Positions 19,913 to 32,000 of a stretch of 64,000 nucleotides of DNA are shown here, one piece after another. The stretch spans positions 1,364,001 through 1,428,000 of the forward strand of contig OZ017803.1 of NCBI GenBank assembly GCA_963969395.1, read 5' to 3'. The stretch's first letter is position 1. Each line of letters opens with the position of its first letter. A model generated the notes under the pieces. That model searched no databases, was not told the origin of the DNA, and saw only the letters and a list, made by a program, of their open reading frames with translations. Source of the DNA: Pseudoscleropodium purum (taxonomy: Eukaryota > Streptophyta > Bryopsida > Hypnales > Brachytheciaceae). The translations under genes were made by a program, and so were the position numbers.

Positions 19913-20023
19913 TCATGGACGCTTCGACGGAGGTCTCCACTTGGACGATCCTCCGTCGCCCATGGGAGAAGCCTTCGAGGGAGGTCTCCACTTCGATGAT
20001 CCCCCATCGCCCATCACGGCCAT
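19913..20023 (-). CDS. 36-aa ORF with two GDGGSSKWRPPSK repeats, opposite strand, unit 1
   Basis: The minus-strand ATG frame encodes MAVMGDGGSSKWRPPSK, then ASPMGDGGSSKWRPPSKRP: the same motif as the plus-strand 61-aa ORF, perfectly repeated twice 20 residues apart. At the DNA level the units are ~40-bp repeats lying inverted to the repeats at 17580-17700. Unit 2 has the same ORF with only the last residue changed. It is shorter than most gene callers accept. No signal peptide is seen. It may be a real peptide, an inverted duplication, or one arm of a long-looped hairpin. Confidence 0.4.
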   Translation of the reverse strand: MAVMGDGGSSKWRPPSKASPMGDGGSSKWRPPSKRP

Positions 20024-20259
20024 TTCAGTAGGCCCTCCCAGGATTTAATTGGACTTCTGATGCTCTCGGAATGCTGGTGGTTGGCGCACTGTAAGCTTGG
20101 GTGATCAGCTGGATCGCTTCTCAGAAAGAATGTCTCTCACAAGGATCGGAGCTACGCACATGTGTCAAACTATTGCTGAAGGAGGAAATTCGATGTATTA
20201 CTTGCTGCGTCGTCTTCAGATTTGATCGATCGAAAACTCAGAAGAGATTTATTGTTGTG

Positions 20260-20934
20260 GGAGAATGAATGTGTGATGCTCTTTTATACCTTGTGATTCA
20301 TGCTGGAGCGATCTCTGTCCAAATTACGCGGACTTTTTCAGCGGACACCTGATCTTGACAGACCCAAGGTTTGACCTTTTCAAACGCAGTTTCGAATTGA
20401 ATCGCATTCAGAGGAAGTGGGTAGTACCGATCTGACGGTCAGTGGCATGGAAGAACATTCCCGCTGAACGGCGCCGGCGGGGGCAACGCGAAGTACGCAA
20501 CGTGTCGTTTGATGAATTGAAGACCCGAAGTAGAAGCCGATAGTGGAGGTTGGACACAAAAGAACAAACTACCTCCAAGGTTGGAAGTCAGAGGAGCAGT
20601 TCTGGGCGGGGTTTCGAAGAAAGATTCAATTCGACGGTTACTAATTCTATTTGGTCAATTCGACAGTCACGTGCGTACAAATGCTTGGTGAATGTGTTCA
20701 CATTGATTTCTGAAGAATCCGGCTCACTCCTTTCCTGTACGTAATCGACAGTACTATATACAGTACATGATGACCAAACTTTTCCTTGGCGGGGTCCCGC
20801 TGCCGACATCACGAGGTTCAGCATGCGGTGCTGTCGGAAACTTTCTTGTTAGGGAAACTTTTCAGCGGGACCATGCGCGCAGCCTTGGAAGACACTCACC
20901 AATCCAAATGAAGAGGAGAATCCGAGAATGAACT
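20260..20934. other. Highly conserved 3' block of unit 1, no assigned gene
   Basis: Nearly identical to 38765-39436. It has a G-box-like CACGTG (20669-20674), a TATATA near 20754 and frames on both strands that stay open in both units, but no recognisable protein. It could be a promoter for a following gene or a recently converted tract. Confidence 0.4.
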
Positions 20935-23089
20935 AAAATGAATAGGATTCCAAGTACAACCTCTGCCCTTGCACAATTGGTACATTCTACCCTTCTAAGG
21001 TAGGAGGTCCATAAACCTACCATGTAAGAGCTGGAACTGAATTTTGGGGAGGTGAAATTTCTACAAATATTTTTCAGTAAATTTTCCTTGAAAGACAAGT
21101 AGAATTAGCATGTAACCCAAGTTGTTTCATAATTTTTGAGCTTTGTAGAATTAGTTATGAAATTTTGAAGCTGAAGTGGCATAGGGCTCTAATAGCATCC
21201 ACCTCCTAAAATGTACGCTATTTGTACATGACTGAAGGCTACAAAAAGCAACAACATGTAGTGTACATTTAAGGAAGTGGGCACTTTTAGAACCTATTCG
21301 CTTTTAGAACTTCCTACCTTATTGCAAGTCTGCCTCTTTCCAAAGTCATCTTGCCCAACCTACTCTATGATGAAGTAATACCATTTCATTTTAAAACTTA
21401 TACTCCATATCTTGTGGTACAACAAGATAATTAATAAATGTTAATTAATGGATGGCGAAACATTGCCAATTTTTTTAAATGGATATTTTTTGGAAGATAC
21501 ATTAAATAATATGGTTGTGGCCTAATTTTGCTGTACAACACAAGCCATACTAGTAATGTATAAATATTATTTTATACTAAAAAAAATTAAATATATGAAA
21601 TTTGGAGGTGGTTGTAGGATTTTCATTAGAAGAAATTTGGGCCCTCATAGAGACCTCTAGAATGGCTTTGATTAGGGACTTTAATCCTTCATCATCTAAG
21701 AGGACCAAAAGCATCCTCACATAGTTTCAAGTTCAATTCAAAGTATTGTAATTTTTGCATTCAATGTCCAAATTCAATAAAAACTTATTGGAAAATTTGT
21801 GCCTTCACTTTTAGTTTGTGTTGTAAAAATTTCAGAACAATCCAAGATGTAATGATTTTTTGGAAGCCAATCAAAGTTTACAAGTTCAATTTGAATTCAC
21901 CAAAGTGCATTTCATTGCTACAAATTTGGGGGCTTATATCTCCTTCATCCAATATTCTATTTCAATAAAATTTGTTTGATTATGTTTCCCTTGAAATCTA
22001 GTTATTGTGGTAAAATTTTTATGTCATTTGAAGTTGTTTTGAATGTTTGGGAGCAATTCAAAATTCAAAATCCTGCCATTCTTGGACTACAGTGAACTTT
22101 GGCGGCTTATATCTTCTTCAGACAATGTTTGATTTTAATAATGGTTTTTAGAAAAGTTGCACATACTAGTCTAGTTAATGTGGCTAAAATTTTACATGAA
22201 TCCAAGAAGTTATGAGTGAATGAGAAGCATTTTAATAGAAGGAGGTTCAATTGTAAATGTGTTTCTTGCAATTTTTTTTGCAATTTTTTTTATATTTGAA
22301 AGTCATTTTGTAGACACATTGAGTCAATTTAATCCTAGTTTTCACCAATGTGTTTGTATGTTGGTTTATGAATGACTTTATAGTTTTAATTTTTTTTCAT
22401 TTGAATAGGTTTAAAAAACAAACTTCACCTTCAAATGTGTTTCTAGGAAAATTTCAAAATCCTTTTTCATCACTAAAATATTATAATTTTGAAATCTACA
22501 AGTTTAAATGACTCTGAATTCAATTTACATCATCTATAATACATATACTACAAGATTGTACGATTGAGATCTCTATAAATGAGTGATATTTTGAACTATA
22601 ACACTCCAAAAGCAACATTGCTTTTGAACTCAAACATGCCATAGACTATGAATGATCAATTAGATTGAAATGCGTAATTCTCAAGGAAGGAATGATATTT
22701 TTCCTCTATTTCCACTCATTTTTGACATTATGATGTTTACAAAATTGCATGCGTTTTATTGAATAATAGGACATTAGGTACTTCTTGTCATTCAAATCCT
22801 TAGTACATTGAAAGAATACTTTATATGGAGAAGGACAAATTTGGTCCAACTAAGTACTAATGGCTCATAATGTTTCTACAAATGAAATGCTTGTTATTAG
22901 ACAACAAGACATTAGGTATTTTTTGTCATTTGAGTCTTTGGTACTATAAATGAATTCTTTTATTTTAAAATTAAAAGATCATGGGTATTTAATGCTCATA
23001 AAGAATACACTTAAAATGAAATAATGGCAAATAAATGATTTTCCAAAATCATTGTGGAAATGAAGAATGCACCTATTGGTCAAATTTTT
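20935..23089. other. AT-rich non-coding DNA with a degenerate ~173-bp tandem repeat
   Basis: No gene seen. Between about 21730 and 22230 related units recur: GGCTTATATCTCCTTCA at 21931 and GGCTTATATCTTCTTCA at 22104, each followed by similar text (TCTAGTTA...GTGGTAAAATTTT and TCTAGTTA...GTGGCTAAAATTTT). Confidence 0.5.
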
Positions 23090-23960
23090 TTTTTTAAATA
23101 GATCATTTTCAGCAACAAAAGACCTTGGTAATAGGCCAGCAATGAGGTGCCTTCTCATTCAAGATTGAAATGAGAAGAAACCCCAACTCCATATTTGAAA
23201 AGGACAACCCAGCCTCCAATAGAAAGTAATTTATAATTTATAAAAGTGCCCTTGTTGGTAGAATTGGCAACAACTGAGAGCATCCCTACACATCCCTCAA
23301 AGCGGATGACTTCTTAATGGAGGCTGGCAAAACTACCCCACTTGTCCTATAAAATGGATGACTTGATAACAAGCCGGTTGGCAAAGTTGTCCACAGCTTG
23401 CAAAAGGGGTTGCATTTGCCAATCCACAACTAGCTTGCTAACAGGCTGCATGACAAAGTCAAACGAAATTCTGTGGAACTTGTTGCGGAACTTGTGCATA
23501 CTTTTGTGTACAAGACAAAACGTTGCCGCACTTCTTCAATGTGCCTACAAGTAATTCAAAGTTGAAGCTACAATTCTAGATCAGTTCAGTGGCAAGATCT
23601 CCGCGTACTCATCTATGGTGGCCTATTAACAAGTCATGGCTAGGGTGCATCTCACCACCTGGCTTGCAAAGAGGATGGAACTGAATTTTGCCAGCCAAAA
23701 ACCCACCGCATTTTGCAAGTGGGGTGGTGATGCTTTGAATGAGGCAGGCCCACAGCAACGACTTGAGTCTCTATGAAGGGTCCACCTACACCACGCTGCG
23801 CAAATCCAGCCTTCATTGGCAGCAAAGCCTCCCAGACGGGAAGTGGTATCAGAATAAACAGAATACCAAACCGAGCTCCTGACACATCCATACAGCCAGA
23901 AACTCCACAGAATTTGCACATTCAACTGGAAAGTTCATCCATAAATTTTGAGCTCAAGGC
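23090..23960. repeat. Segment homologous to 42530-43450 (unit 1 side of the array)
   Basis: Two well-matching parts, 23090-23270 (CATTTTCAGCAACAAAAGAC, GGTAGAATTGGCAACAACT) and 23740-23940 (ATGAAGGGTCCACCTACACC), separated by a part unrelated to the other copy. It lies ~19.5 kb before its partner, in the same orientation. Confidence 0.75.
23735..23921 (-). pseudogene. Possible conserved coding fragment (GVGGPF-type), unit 1 side
   Basis: The minus-strand frame starting MCKFCGVSGCMDVSGARFGI contains MKAGFAQRGVGGPFIET and is matched by 43250-43437 (MCKFRGVS, SGARFGILCVLLPVWE, MKAGFAQHGVGGPFMET). The two indels between the copies are both multiples of three in this frame. No family is recognised. 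The plus strand is also open over part of it, so strand and coding status are uncertain. Confidence 0.3.
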
Positions 23961-25049
23961 GTCTTTTGAGCTTCTAGGAATTTGCTCTAAATTGAACAAA
24001 AAGCTAATATTTTGATATGTTGTAGTATCAAATTTTTTTTTTAATTGTATTTGTTCAAAATTCAAACTAAACATGTTAGGGATCATATAGGAAAAGAAAA
24101 TACAACAATATCACTTATGTATTGAAAGTTTATAATGTTTGATCACTAGGGTGTTAAAACTACAAAAGCGGTTGGAAGCCTTTCAATCCTATTTTCACAT
24201 GTCAAATCTAAAAAGTTGGTCACCAGAAACAAATGAGGTGAAAGGGTCTAACATGCATAACCCCAATTAATTTATAACTTCTCAAAATCTATTCTACAAT
24301 TTTCTTAAATGAATTTCTAATGTGATTTTTTCTCCAAGGTTTAGTGTATTTGAGGCTCATTTCTAAGAGCCCTCGACACTATAGAAAGTCAAGATTGCAA
24401 TGGACACCCTTGCACAAAATCTTGAATACAAAAATTATAATCGATCATTTTCAAAATTGGATTTTTGATGCAAAAACAAGAATTCAAAAAAAAATTCAAA
24501 ACTATAAAAACTACTAAAAATAGACACTTAATTAGATTTTATTTTGTTTCGTTTTTCAACCTCCATGAGGGGGGTGCTCCACAGCAATGTGGCTCCCGCC
24601 ACGTGGTGTCGAGCACCTTGGGTTGTTTGTTGATTAGAATTGTTTCCTCACTAATTCTCACTAATCAGTGTTATTTTCTCACCCATCCCATGCCGCTTGT
24701 AGTTGGGCATTTATATTTTGTTTTTGCAGTAAAATGTTACCTTTATTTGTGTCAAAAATTAATTAATTAATTAACGTTGATAGATGGGTACACAGATGCG
24801 TGTCAATCGATGTTGCACATACTAACCATATTTGTATACATTAGTTCATTAGTACAAATACTATTAAGCATTTCACCCCAAATGGTGTTTTTTAGAAACA
24901 TAGCAATTTAGGGCAACTCACTAGGAATGGGATTTATTTCTTTGAAAATTTCACACAACATGTGCCCAAGCAATAGCTTTAAAATCAAAAAAAATTCATA
25001 ACTTTTGACTACATGGTTAAAAAGTTATTGCATGATATGTAATTTTCAA
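23961..25049. other. AT-rich non-coding DNA with one GC-rich imperfect palindrome
   Basis: No gene. At 24573-24617, GGTGCTC and GAGCACC flank internal CCACAGCAATGTGG and CCACGTGG palindromes, which could fold or bind a G-box factor. Confidence 0.45.
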
Positions 25050-26030
25050 TGCTTAATGAGCAGTCCAAATATATATTTTTTAAATTATTTTTTTAAGAAA
25101 TAAAAATTTAAAATTGATTTTCTAGATTTATATATACAAGAGAAGCTTTGAATCATTCCATTTTTATTAATGAGATGAAAGTTATGAGGAGTTTTAGTTT
25201 GCTCGCAATTATAGATCCTCTACTCTAAAATAAAACTTTGAAGTTTTTACTTAACTCAATTTTCAATATATTTTGAAAAAAATAAAATCATAGGATGTAG
25301 ATTGTTCATTACAACATTACAATCAATGCGATTGGAATTTTTTAATTCCAAAACTAAATTCTTAATAATTTAGTATTTTAAATCATTCTCTAATTCTTTC
25401 TAGTACTTACTGTTTTTTTCTATATATTCTTTAATTCCAAATGATCTAAAATTTTTCAAGGATGTAGCCAACTTGACTTAAATAATGAATCCAAAAGAAT
25501 TGCAACCACCTTAGACATTTTTTCATACAGATATGACCTTGTGAAGTGTGTCTACTTGATTTTTTGTAGAGTCAAAAAAAGGATTTTTGTTAATTCAAAC
25601 ATTAATATCTCACAATCTACATTGTGGAAATTTTTGAAATTTTTTTCACATATTTTCAGACTATCATACTATTAGATTCTATGGTTACATATGTTGAAAA
25701 GTTTGTTTTTTAAATTTAGTACTTGTACTAGAAATGGTAGTTTGGGAACACTTTAGGTGAAAACATAGTTAAAATGTTTAGAGGTTGAGTTAAGTAGGTT
25801 GTTTCATTCAACCAATAATTAGCATAAAAAATGTTGCACTATTAAATTATTAAATTAAGTAAAATAAGAGATTAGAAATTATACACTATGAAATTTGGAG
25901 CATTGTACACACTCTCTAAGCCAATGGGGATGGTCCACCTAAACTTGTCATTATTATTAGGATAAATAGAGATAAAAAAAAGCCTTACCATTTTCTTGAC
26001 AAGTACATTCTAATGAATTTTGGAGGACTC
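25050..26030 (+). repeat. Dispersed AT-rich repeat, copy inverted relative to 33540-34730
   Basis: 25050-25790 matches the reverse complement of 33540-34310 (shared words such as TATATATA then AATCTAGAAAA on the reverse strand, and CCTATGGTTA versus TCTATGGTTA). 25850-26030 matches the reverse complement of 34510-34730 and also 46745-46960 in direct orientation. No coding capacity is recognised. Confidence 0.7.
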
Positions 26031-29000
26031 CTTAGAGGGCTCTTTGGGAATCTATTCTTTTCCTAATGATATAGATTTATTATTGTGAATGATTTTTTTT
26101 TTACTTATACTTATCAAATTATTACTTTATAATCTAGAATAATATGAGCTAACATACAAATTCCAATATAAAAAGTGTTTAACAATTTTTTTAGAAAATT
26201 TAGTCTAATAGAAAAAGGAAACAAACTTATTTTTTTACAATAAAAATAATAGTAGAAATGGGAAAAAAAATTTGGGACATTCCTAGTTCTTATTCCACAC
26301 AAACAAATAGGGTGTAGAGGAAAAAAATTAAATTTTCAATCTTAGTAATTTAAAAAATAAAAGGTTTAATCCGGTGTAATGAAGAATACAAAAATAATTA
26401 GAATGGGTCCAAATTTCTTGAAGATTTTTCCAATAATATTCTAATAATATCAAATATTAATTAAAAAAATTAATATATATGATTTTTTTTTAATTTAGTA
26501 GGATCCAATTTGGTCAGTTTTGACTTTCTATTTCTTCTGTTTGAAAATGTATACAAATTTGAAAGACTCTTGTATTTTGTTTTTAATAAAACAAAATACT
26601 ACATTTGCCTAAGATTTCAATACAATTTTGGGGGAAGATTAGGAAGGTATTATTCATCTTATTATTTTTCTTCCCCTAAAGATGTTTTTTTGCTTATAAA
26701 GTTGATCATCTAAACTTATTATAATCTAAAAATCCAATAGTCAATATTTTTACAATGAATTTCTATAATGTATATTAGACAGATGAATCTTTACTTTTGT
26801 TTAGTTAAAATTAAAAATCTCAAGCACATCCATGTGCAAAAAAATATCAAAGTGGTACAATTCATTAAAAACCTCCATTACCAAAAAGTTGTTGGGCCTT
26901 GAGAAGTTAAGAAGTTGTATTCTAGGAAAATAAAGTATAGAAACATCCTCTTAGTAGGAGAATGAAAAAAAAGCAAGAATCTCAAAAAAACAGGTACTTC
27001 AATGTTTTTATTTGTAAAAAGAGGAAAATTAAAAATTGAACATTAAAATTGTTCATTTATAATAACTTCATTGAAATAGTCATTCATGATTCACCAAAAA
27101 ACAACCAAAATAATGTTTAACATGATTGTATCAAAATACAATCACAAAGAAGCTCCCTTTGTGGATATCTATACAACATAAAATCAACTATTTTTTAAAA
27201 TCCTTTGACCAATAGCTACAAGTCTATTAGAAGACCATAGTTATCTTCTAAATTTCAGTTCCAAATTCATTTTTGGGGGTTCTAAAGATTACTAAAATCC
27301 CTAAAATTAGCAAGTGTGACAAAAACTGAAATCTATCTTTGGGCAATAAAGCATTTTTGAAAAATGCAAAAAACTAGCCAAGGTGTATAATTAGCTACTA
27401 TACCTTACCTATGAACCTTGAGTTATTTGAAGACAAATTGCAATTTAAGTTATGGCAAAAAAATAAATCAACATACAAAATGAAGAACAAATATTTTTTG
27501 CAATCTTCCATATAACAACATCAACTTTAATTACATCAATTGGACAAAAATAGTGTATTCACACCTTACAAATGTCTTCAAAATGCCCATTCTTTACAAC
27601 ATTAGTTTAGAAATTATACGATTCTATTTTTTCAAGATGTAACTAATTGATTATAAATCCTTTGAGGTTGAAAACATGGGCAAATTCTTTTTTTATGTTT
27701 TCATTTTATTTCTACTTTCCAAATGTTCAAATAAAAAAATATTTATCCTCTTGAATTTTTTTTTCTATTTTATGCATAACTTTAGGAAAAAAAAAATTTA
27801 GGTTGGTTTGAATTTTTGCAAATATATTAGTTTTAGTCTTGTTTGGTTTTTGATATCTTTCTGCATTTAAAAAAAATTATATTCCAAGAGTCCATAGTAC
27901 TCCCAATATAACATCAAAATTGACAAGGTTTTTTTGGTTATGAATCCATGATTTGTAGAACTTATGATTATTGTAACTTGTGAATACTGAAATTTATAAA
28001 CTAAATCTTTAGATATTATAGTTCACCAGATTAGCAATCACTTTGATCTCACATAACAGGCCTAAATTTGTATGTTGTTCTTGTCATAGCTAGAATTATT
28101 GTTTAAGATCTCATTCTTGAAAAGAGACATTAAAAATGCCTTCTATCAATTCCTTGTTTTATATCTATGAAGATTCACTAAGGTAGACAACTTGAAAAAC
28201 ATATGTTTGAGGAAAAATATCTTGGTTGGTTTAAAGTATTACAAGCATTTGATCATCACTTTTTAGAGCATCTTGAAGTAGAAAGATTTTTGAGATTTGA
28301 TAAAACATCTACTAGAGAAAGACCCCAAGTCAAAAAACAAAATCAAAACTAAAGGACAAAGAAAAAGCTAGCTACAAGTATGATCATAAAATTACTCAAG
28401 AGGCAGTTGTAAAAAGCCAAAACAATGTTGGAATTGTCAATTATTTCAAAGCTGCGATACAACATGCTTAACATCCTAAATCTAAGAAATGTGTGGAACA
28501 AAATGCCTTAAGATGATGTTCTATACAAACACTATCTCCAATACAAGTAGTGTTGAACAGAAAAGAGAGCCTTAAAAAATTGCTCAGTTCTCAAAGCAAG
28601 TCAATAAGACTCTTCATGATTTGAAATTCATTGATAAAAATCAATCTAAGTAGATCAAATACATTGCATTCTAATCCACATTTTTCTTCAAATTTAACAA
28701 ATTAGTTGTTCAAATTCAAGGATAGAAGGAGATGCTATCAATACAAGAATTGTATAACCATATGTAGATGAAGTATACAAATGACATGCTTCACAAATCT
28801 CAAGAATCTTGAGAAAAACATTAGAGGAGATTTGGGGTCTCTATAAGGCCGTGAATTACCAACCCGTGTGAATGCCGAAACTGCTGTAGGAATGTGAATC
28901 CAATGTGGTTGAGAGAGTGCCACATCATCAATTAAAAAAAAATAGATTTTTTTTTTGTATTTGAGGACTAAACTTTTCTTTTTTATAATTTTTTTTTGGT

Positions 29001-32000
29001 AATTGTTGCCCTGACAGCAACCAACAATATTGAGAATAGAACTGAAACAACCTTGTAGACGCCTCAAATCTCCCCTAATGATAATAATGATGACATGATG
29101 TTGATCATAAACATCTACAATAAACCCTTCAATAGAAGTCCATGACAATTTTTTTAGAGTCATGTTCCAAAACAATAACATTAGCAAAATCCTATTTTGA
29201 CTGGTTCCATCTACTATTGTAGCAAAATACTTGGCCATATAATTTGCTCTATCAAGCACCATCACCTACATTTTGTCAACACCATCTACTAAATTTTTTC
29301 AATAGTTTATGATCACAACATCAAATTTTGAAACAAGTTGCAAAATTTGGTCGCAATATGATGATACAAATTAGTGGTGAGTCCCACTTACCAGAGATGT
29401 CTAATGACAACAATACACTTGTACCTTTATAGCTACTTGCAGGAAGTCGAGCAAAATAAAATTGGATCTTAGATTCAAGTGCTTCAAAACACTTTTTTAG
29501 TAATTTAATTCACAAAATTAGTGATTTTGTAAATAGTGATTTTAACTCACTTAATCAAATCAATCTATAATTCTACAATTATTTTTATTAGAGATAATTT
29601 CTATGTAATTGCAAGACAACCAAACAAAGCTCAATTCATTTGGCCCTATCTAGCCAATATTGGTGAGATACAATCCCTCAAAGAAGTTTTCTATGTCCTT
29701 GAACTTTATAGATAAATTCTCTCTAATGTTTCGGACAAATAGTTAACATAGGAAACTTTTGCATTGTTTCACTAGAAAATTGTGTGGTAGTTTCTATTAA
29801 AAAAAAAAGGCATTTTATAATAGCAAAAGGCATTTGGGATTTTAAGAATAGCCTATACAAGTTGTCATACCTAGAGAACAAATTATCTTTATCAAAATCC
29901 ATACTCATAATATCTAATAAGTTTATAATGACCTCGATTTGTGAAACAACAATCATCATAGATCTCAAATCCAATAATACCAAAATCTATTTAGAAAACC
30001 TTAGCACAAATAATAAGCCAACCACTCAATTTCTAGCACAATAGACTAAGACACATATATTTTAGAAGTTTAGCTCTGTTGAATTTTCAAAATCTAGCTA
30101 CAAAAATGTCAACCTTCCCAATCAATATTTAAATCCTAATTTGTGTTGAGAGTTTGAAAAACTACTCGATTTTCATTTTGACTTCAATTTTTTTAAGAGG
30201 AAGTAGATACCACATAGAAGGAAAATAAATAAATTGTTAGTAGCTCTAAGATGGATTCAAAACACATTTATCATTTTCAATGGTAAGGTTGTTCTAGCAA
30301 GCAAACCAAACCTCATAGACTTCTTTTATTACATTATAAAAATTTATTTAAAAATAGATCTTATATGTTATTTTTCATATTAATAAATGTTGTGATTATG
30401 GGTGACAATATGAAATGCCTACATCTTTTGTTGCATTTGGTATTGTACTGTTGTGCAAGTGATTTTCTTTTCAAAGTAGTTAAAAATTAGAAAATCAATT
30501 TTTGAATTAATATCAAAATAAGATTAATATTTAGACCTCCAAAAAGATTATGTCCTTAAGAATTAAGCTAAAATTAATTTTATAAAATAGAAGAAATAAA
30601 AAAATAAATAGATACAATATTTAAATTATTAATAAATAGGAACTAAAAAACAAAAAGAAGTTTTAAAGAATTTATTTTAAAGAATTTGTTGTAGAAGAAA
30701 TTCCAAGACAGAAATGGAAAATAAGTAATTTTTTAATGTCTACAATTGTGTATACAACAAAGACATGTTTGCACCTTTGTTGAAGACAAAATATTTTCTA
30801 ATTTTATTTGAATTTCTAGGTGCAATCTTAGAAGAAAAACTTACTTTCTCAAATTCCTAATGAGATTAATTGATTTGAATACTCAATAATATTTCTTAGA
30901 TCCTAAAATCTAAATTGTGATATATTTAAGAAATTGAATAAGAAATAATTATAAAAATATTTGTATTATATTAAGCAATGTAATACATACGGCTAGTCAT
31001 CTACAATATGAATGTCAAGTGTAACAAGCAAAGATCCTAAAAGTTATTCTCAATTCAAAGTTTAGTGTACAATATGTGATAATAATATTGGCATATGAGC
31101 CTAGGAATGCAAGGCTATGCACCTTGAGCCTAATTATAAATAAGTTCCCTACAACCATTGAAAGGTGTCTATAACTTATGTACCTAAAACATAAATACCT
31201 TTAAGCTATGGAAGATGCATATAACATAGGCACCTACAACATAGGTGTCTAGACTCCTAGGATCATGGACTCAAGATTCCAAACTCATGTGCTAGTAACC
31301 TTCTAACATGTGACACCCAAGTAATACAAGTGTTTCATATCATCATCCTTGCTTACAAAACAAGATATTCCATATATAACTTTTACATCATTTATTAATC
31401 CAAACAAAATGAATGAAAATTTTCTATAGAAATAGAAATATAATCTATAAAAAATAAATTATGAATTAATTTTATTTGAATTTTTTTTGTTGTCTAGATT
31501 CAACTATTTTTAATTTAGGTGGCATAAGTTTTACTCCTTGTCAATAATTGAAATATTAACCTCTAAAAGCGAATAATATTAATTGTTTGTTGAACGAACA
31601 TTCACTTGAAAATCCACGTAGATTCCTATGAAGTCAATTTTGGTTGGAGGTTTATGAAACTAAGACAAAAGGTGTGAACTTGATTGTACCTTGTTTGTAG
31701 GAATATCAATAAAAAAATTCTTATTGGGTGCTTGAATCAAATGTTAGACTGCCCTAAATTTTTTTGATAGACTAGGCAATTTAGGCATCTCTAGGGCATC
31801 TTCTGCAAAAACACTCATCAATTTTTGGAATTTGGCATTTAAGTAACTAATAAAATATAGCATACAATTTTTTTCTCAAGAAAATTAGCTTTCAAATGAC
31901 ATTCTAAAAGGAGTCAAATTTTATTAACTATGTTGGGGTGGTTTCGAGAAATAACATTTCGTTTTAACTTTAAGCCCTATTATCTTGAAATGGTCTATGA

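Larger units (their letters stand above)
16764..20934 (+). repeat. Unit 1 of a ~4-kb duplicated gene-like block
   Basis: It is homologous to 35430-39436, and its first ~730 bp to 63263-64000, all in the same orientation. It holds a conserved promoter, a leader with a GTAAGT motif, a 61-codon ORF, a perfect palindrome and an opposite-strand 36-codon ORF. Similarity stops abruptly after GAGAATGAACT at ~20934. The first part is roughly 85-90% alike between units 1 and 2, while 20281-20934 is about 98% alike (11 differences by eye). Unit 1 has ~70 extra bases near 17995-18070 that unit 2 lacks. Confidence 0.88.

Noticed and set aside
28738..29265. 175-codon minus-strand frame
   Set aside because: Contains poly-Ile and poly-Lys runs from AT repeats, has no domain, and no homologous open frame in the duplicated block.
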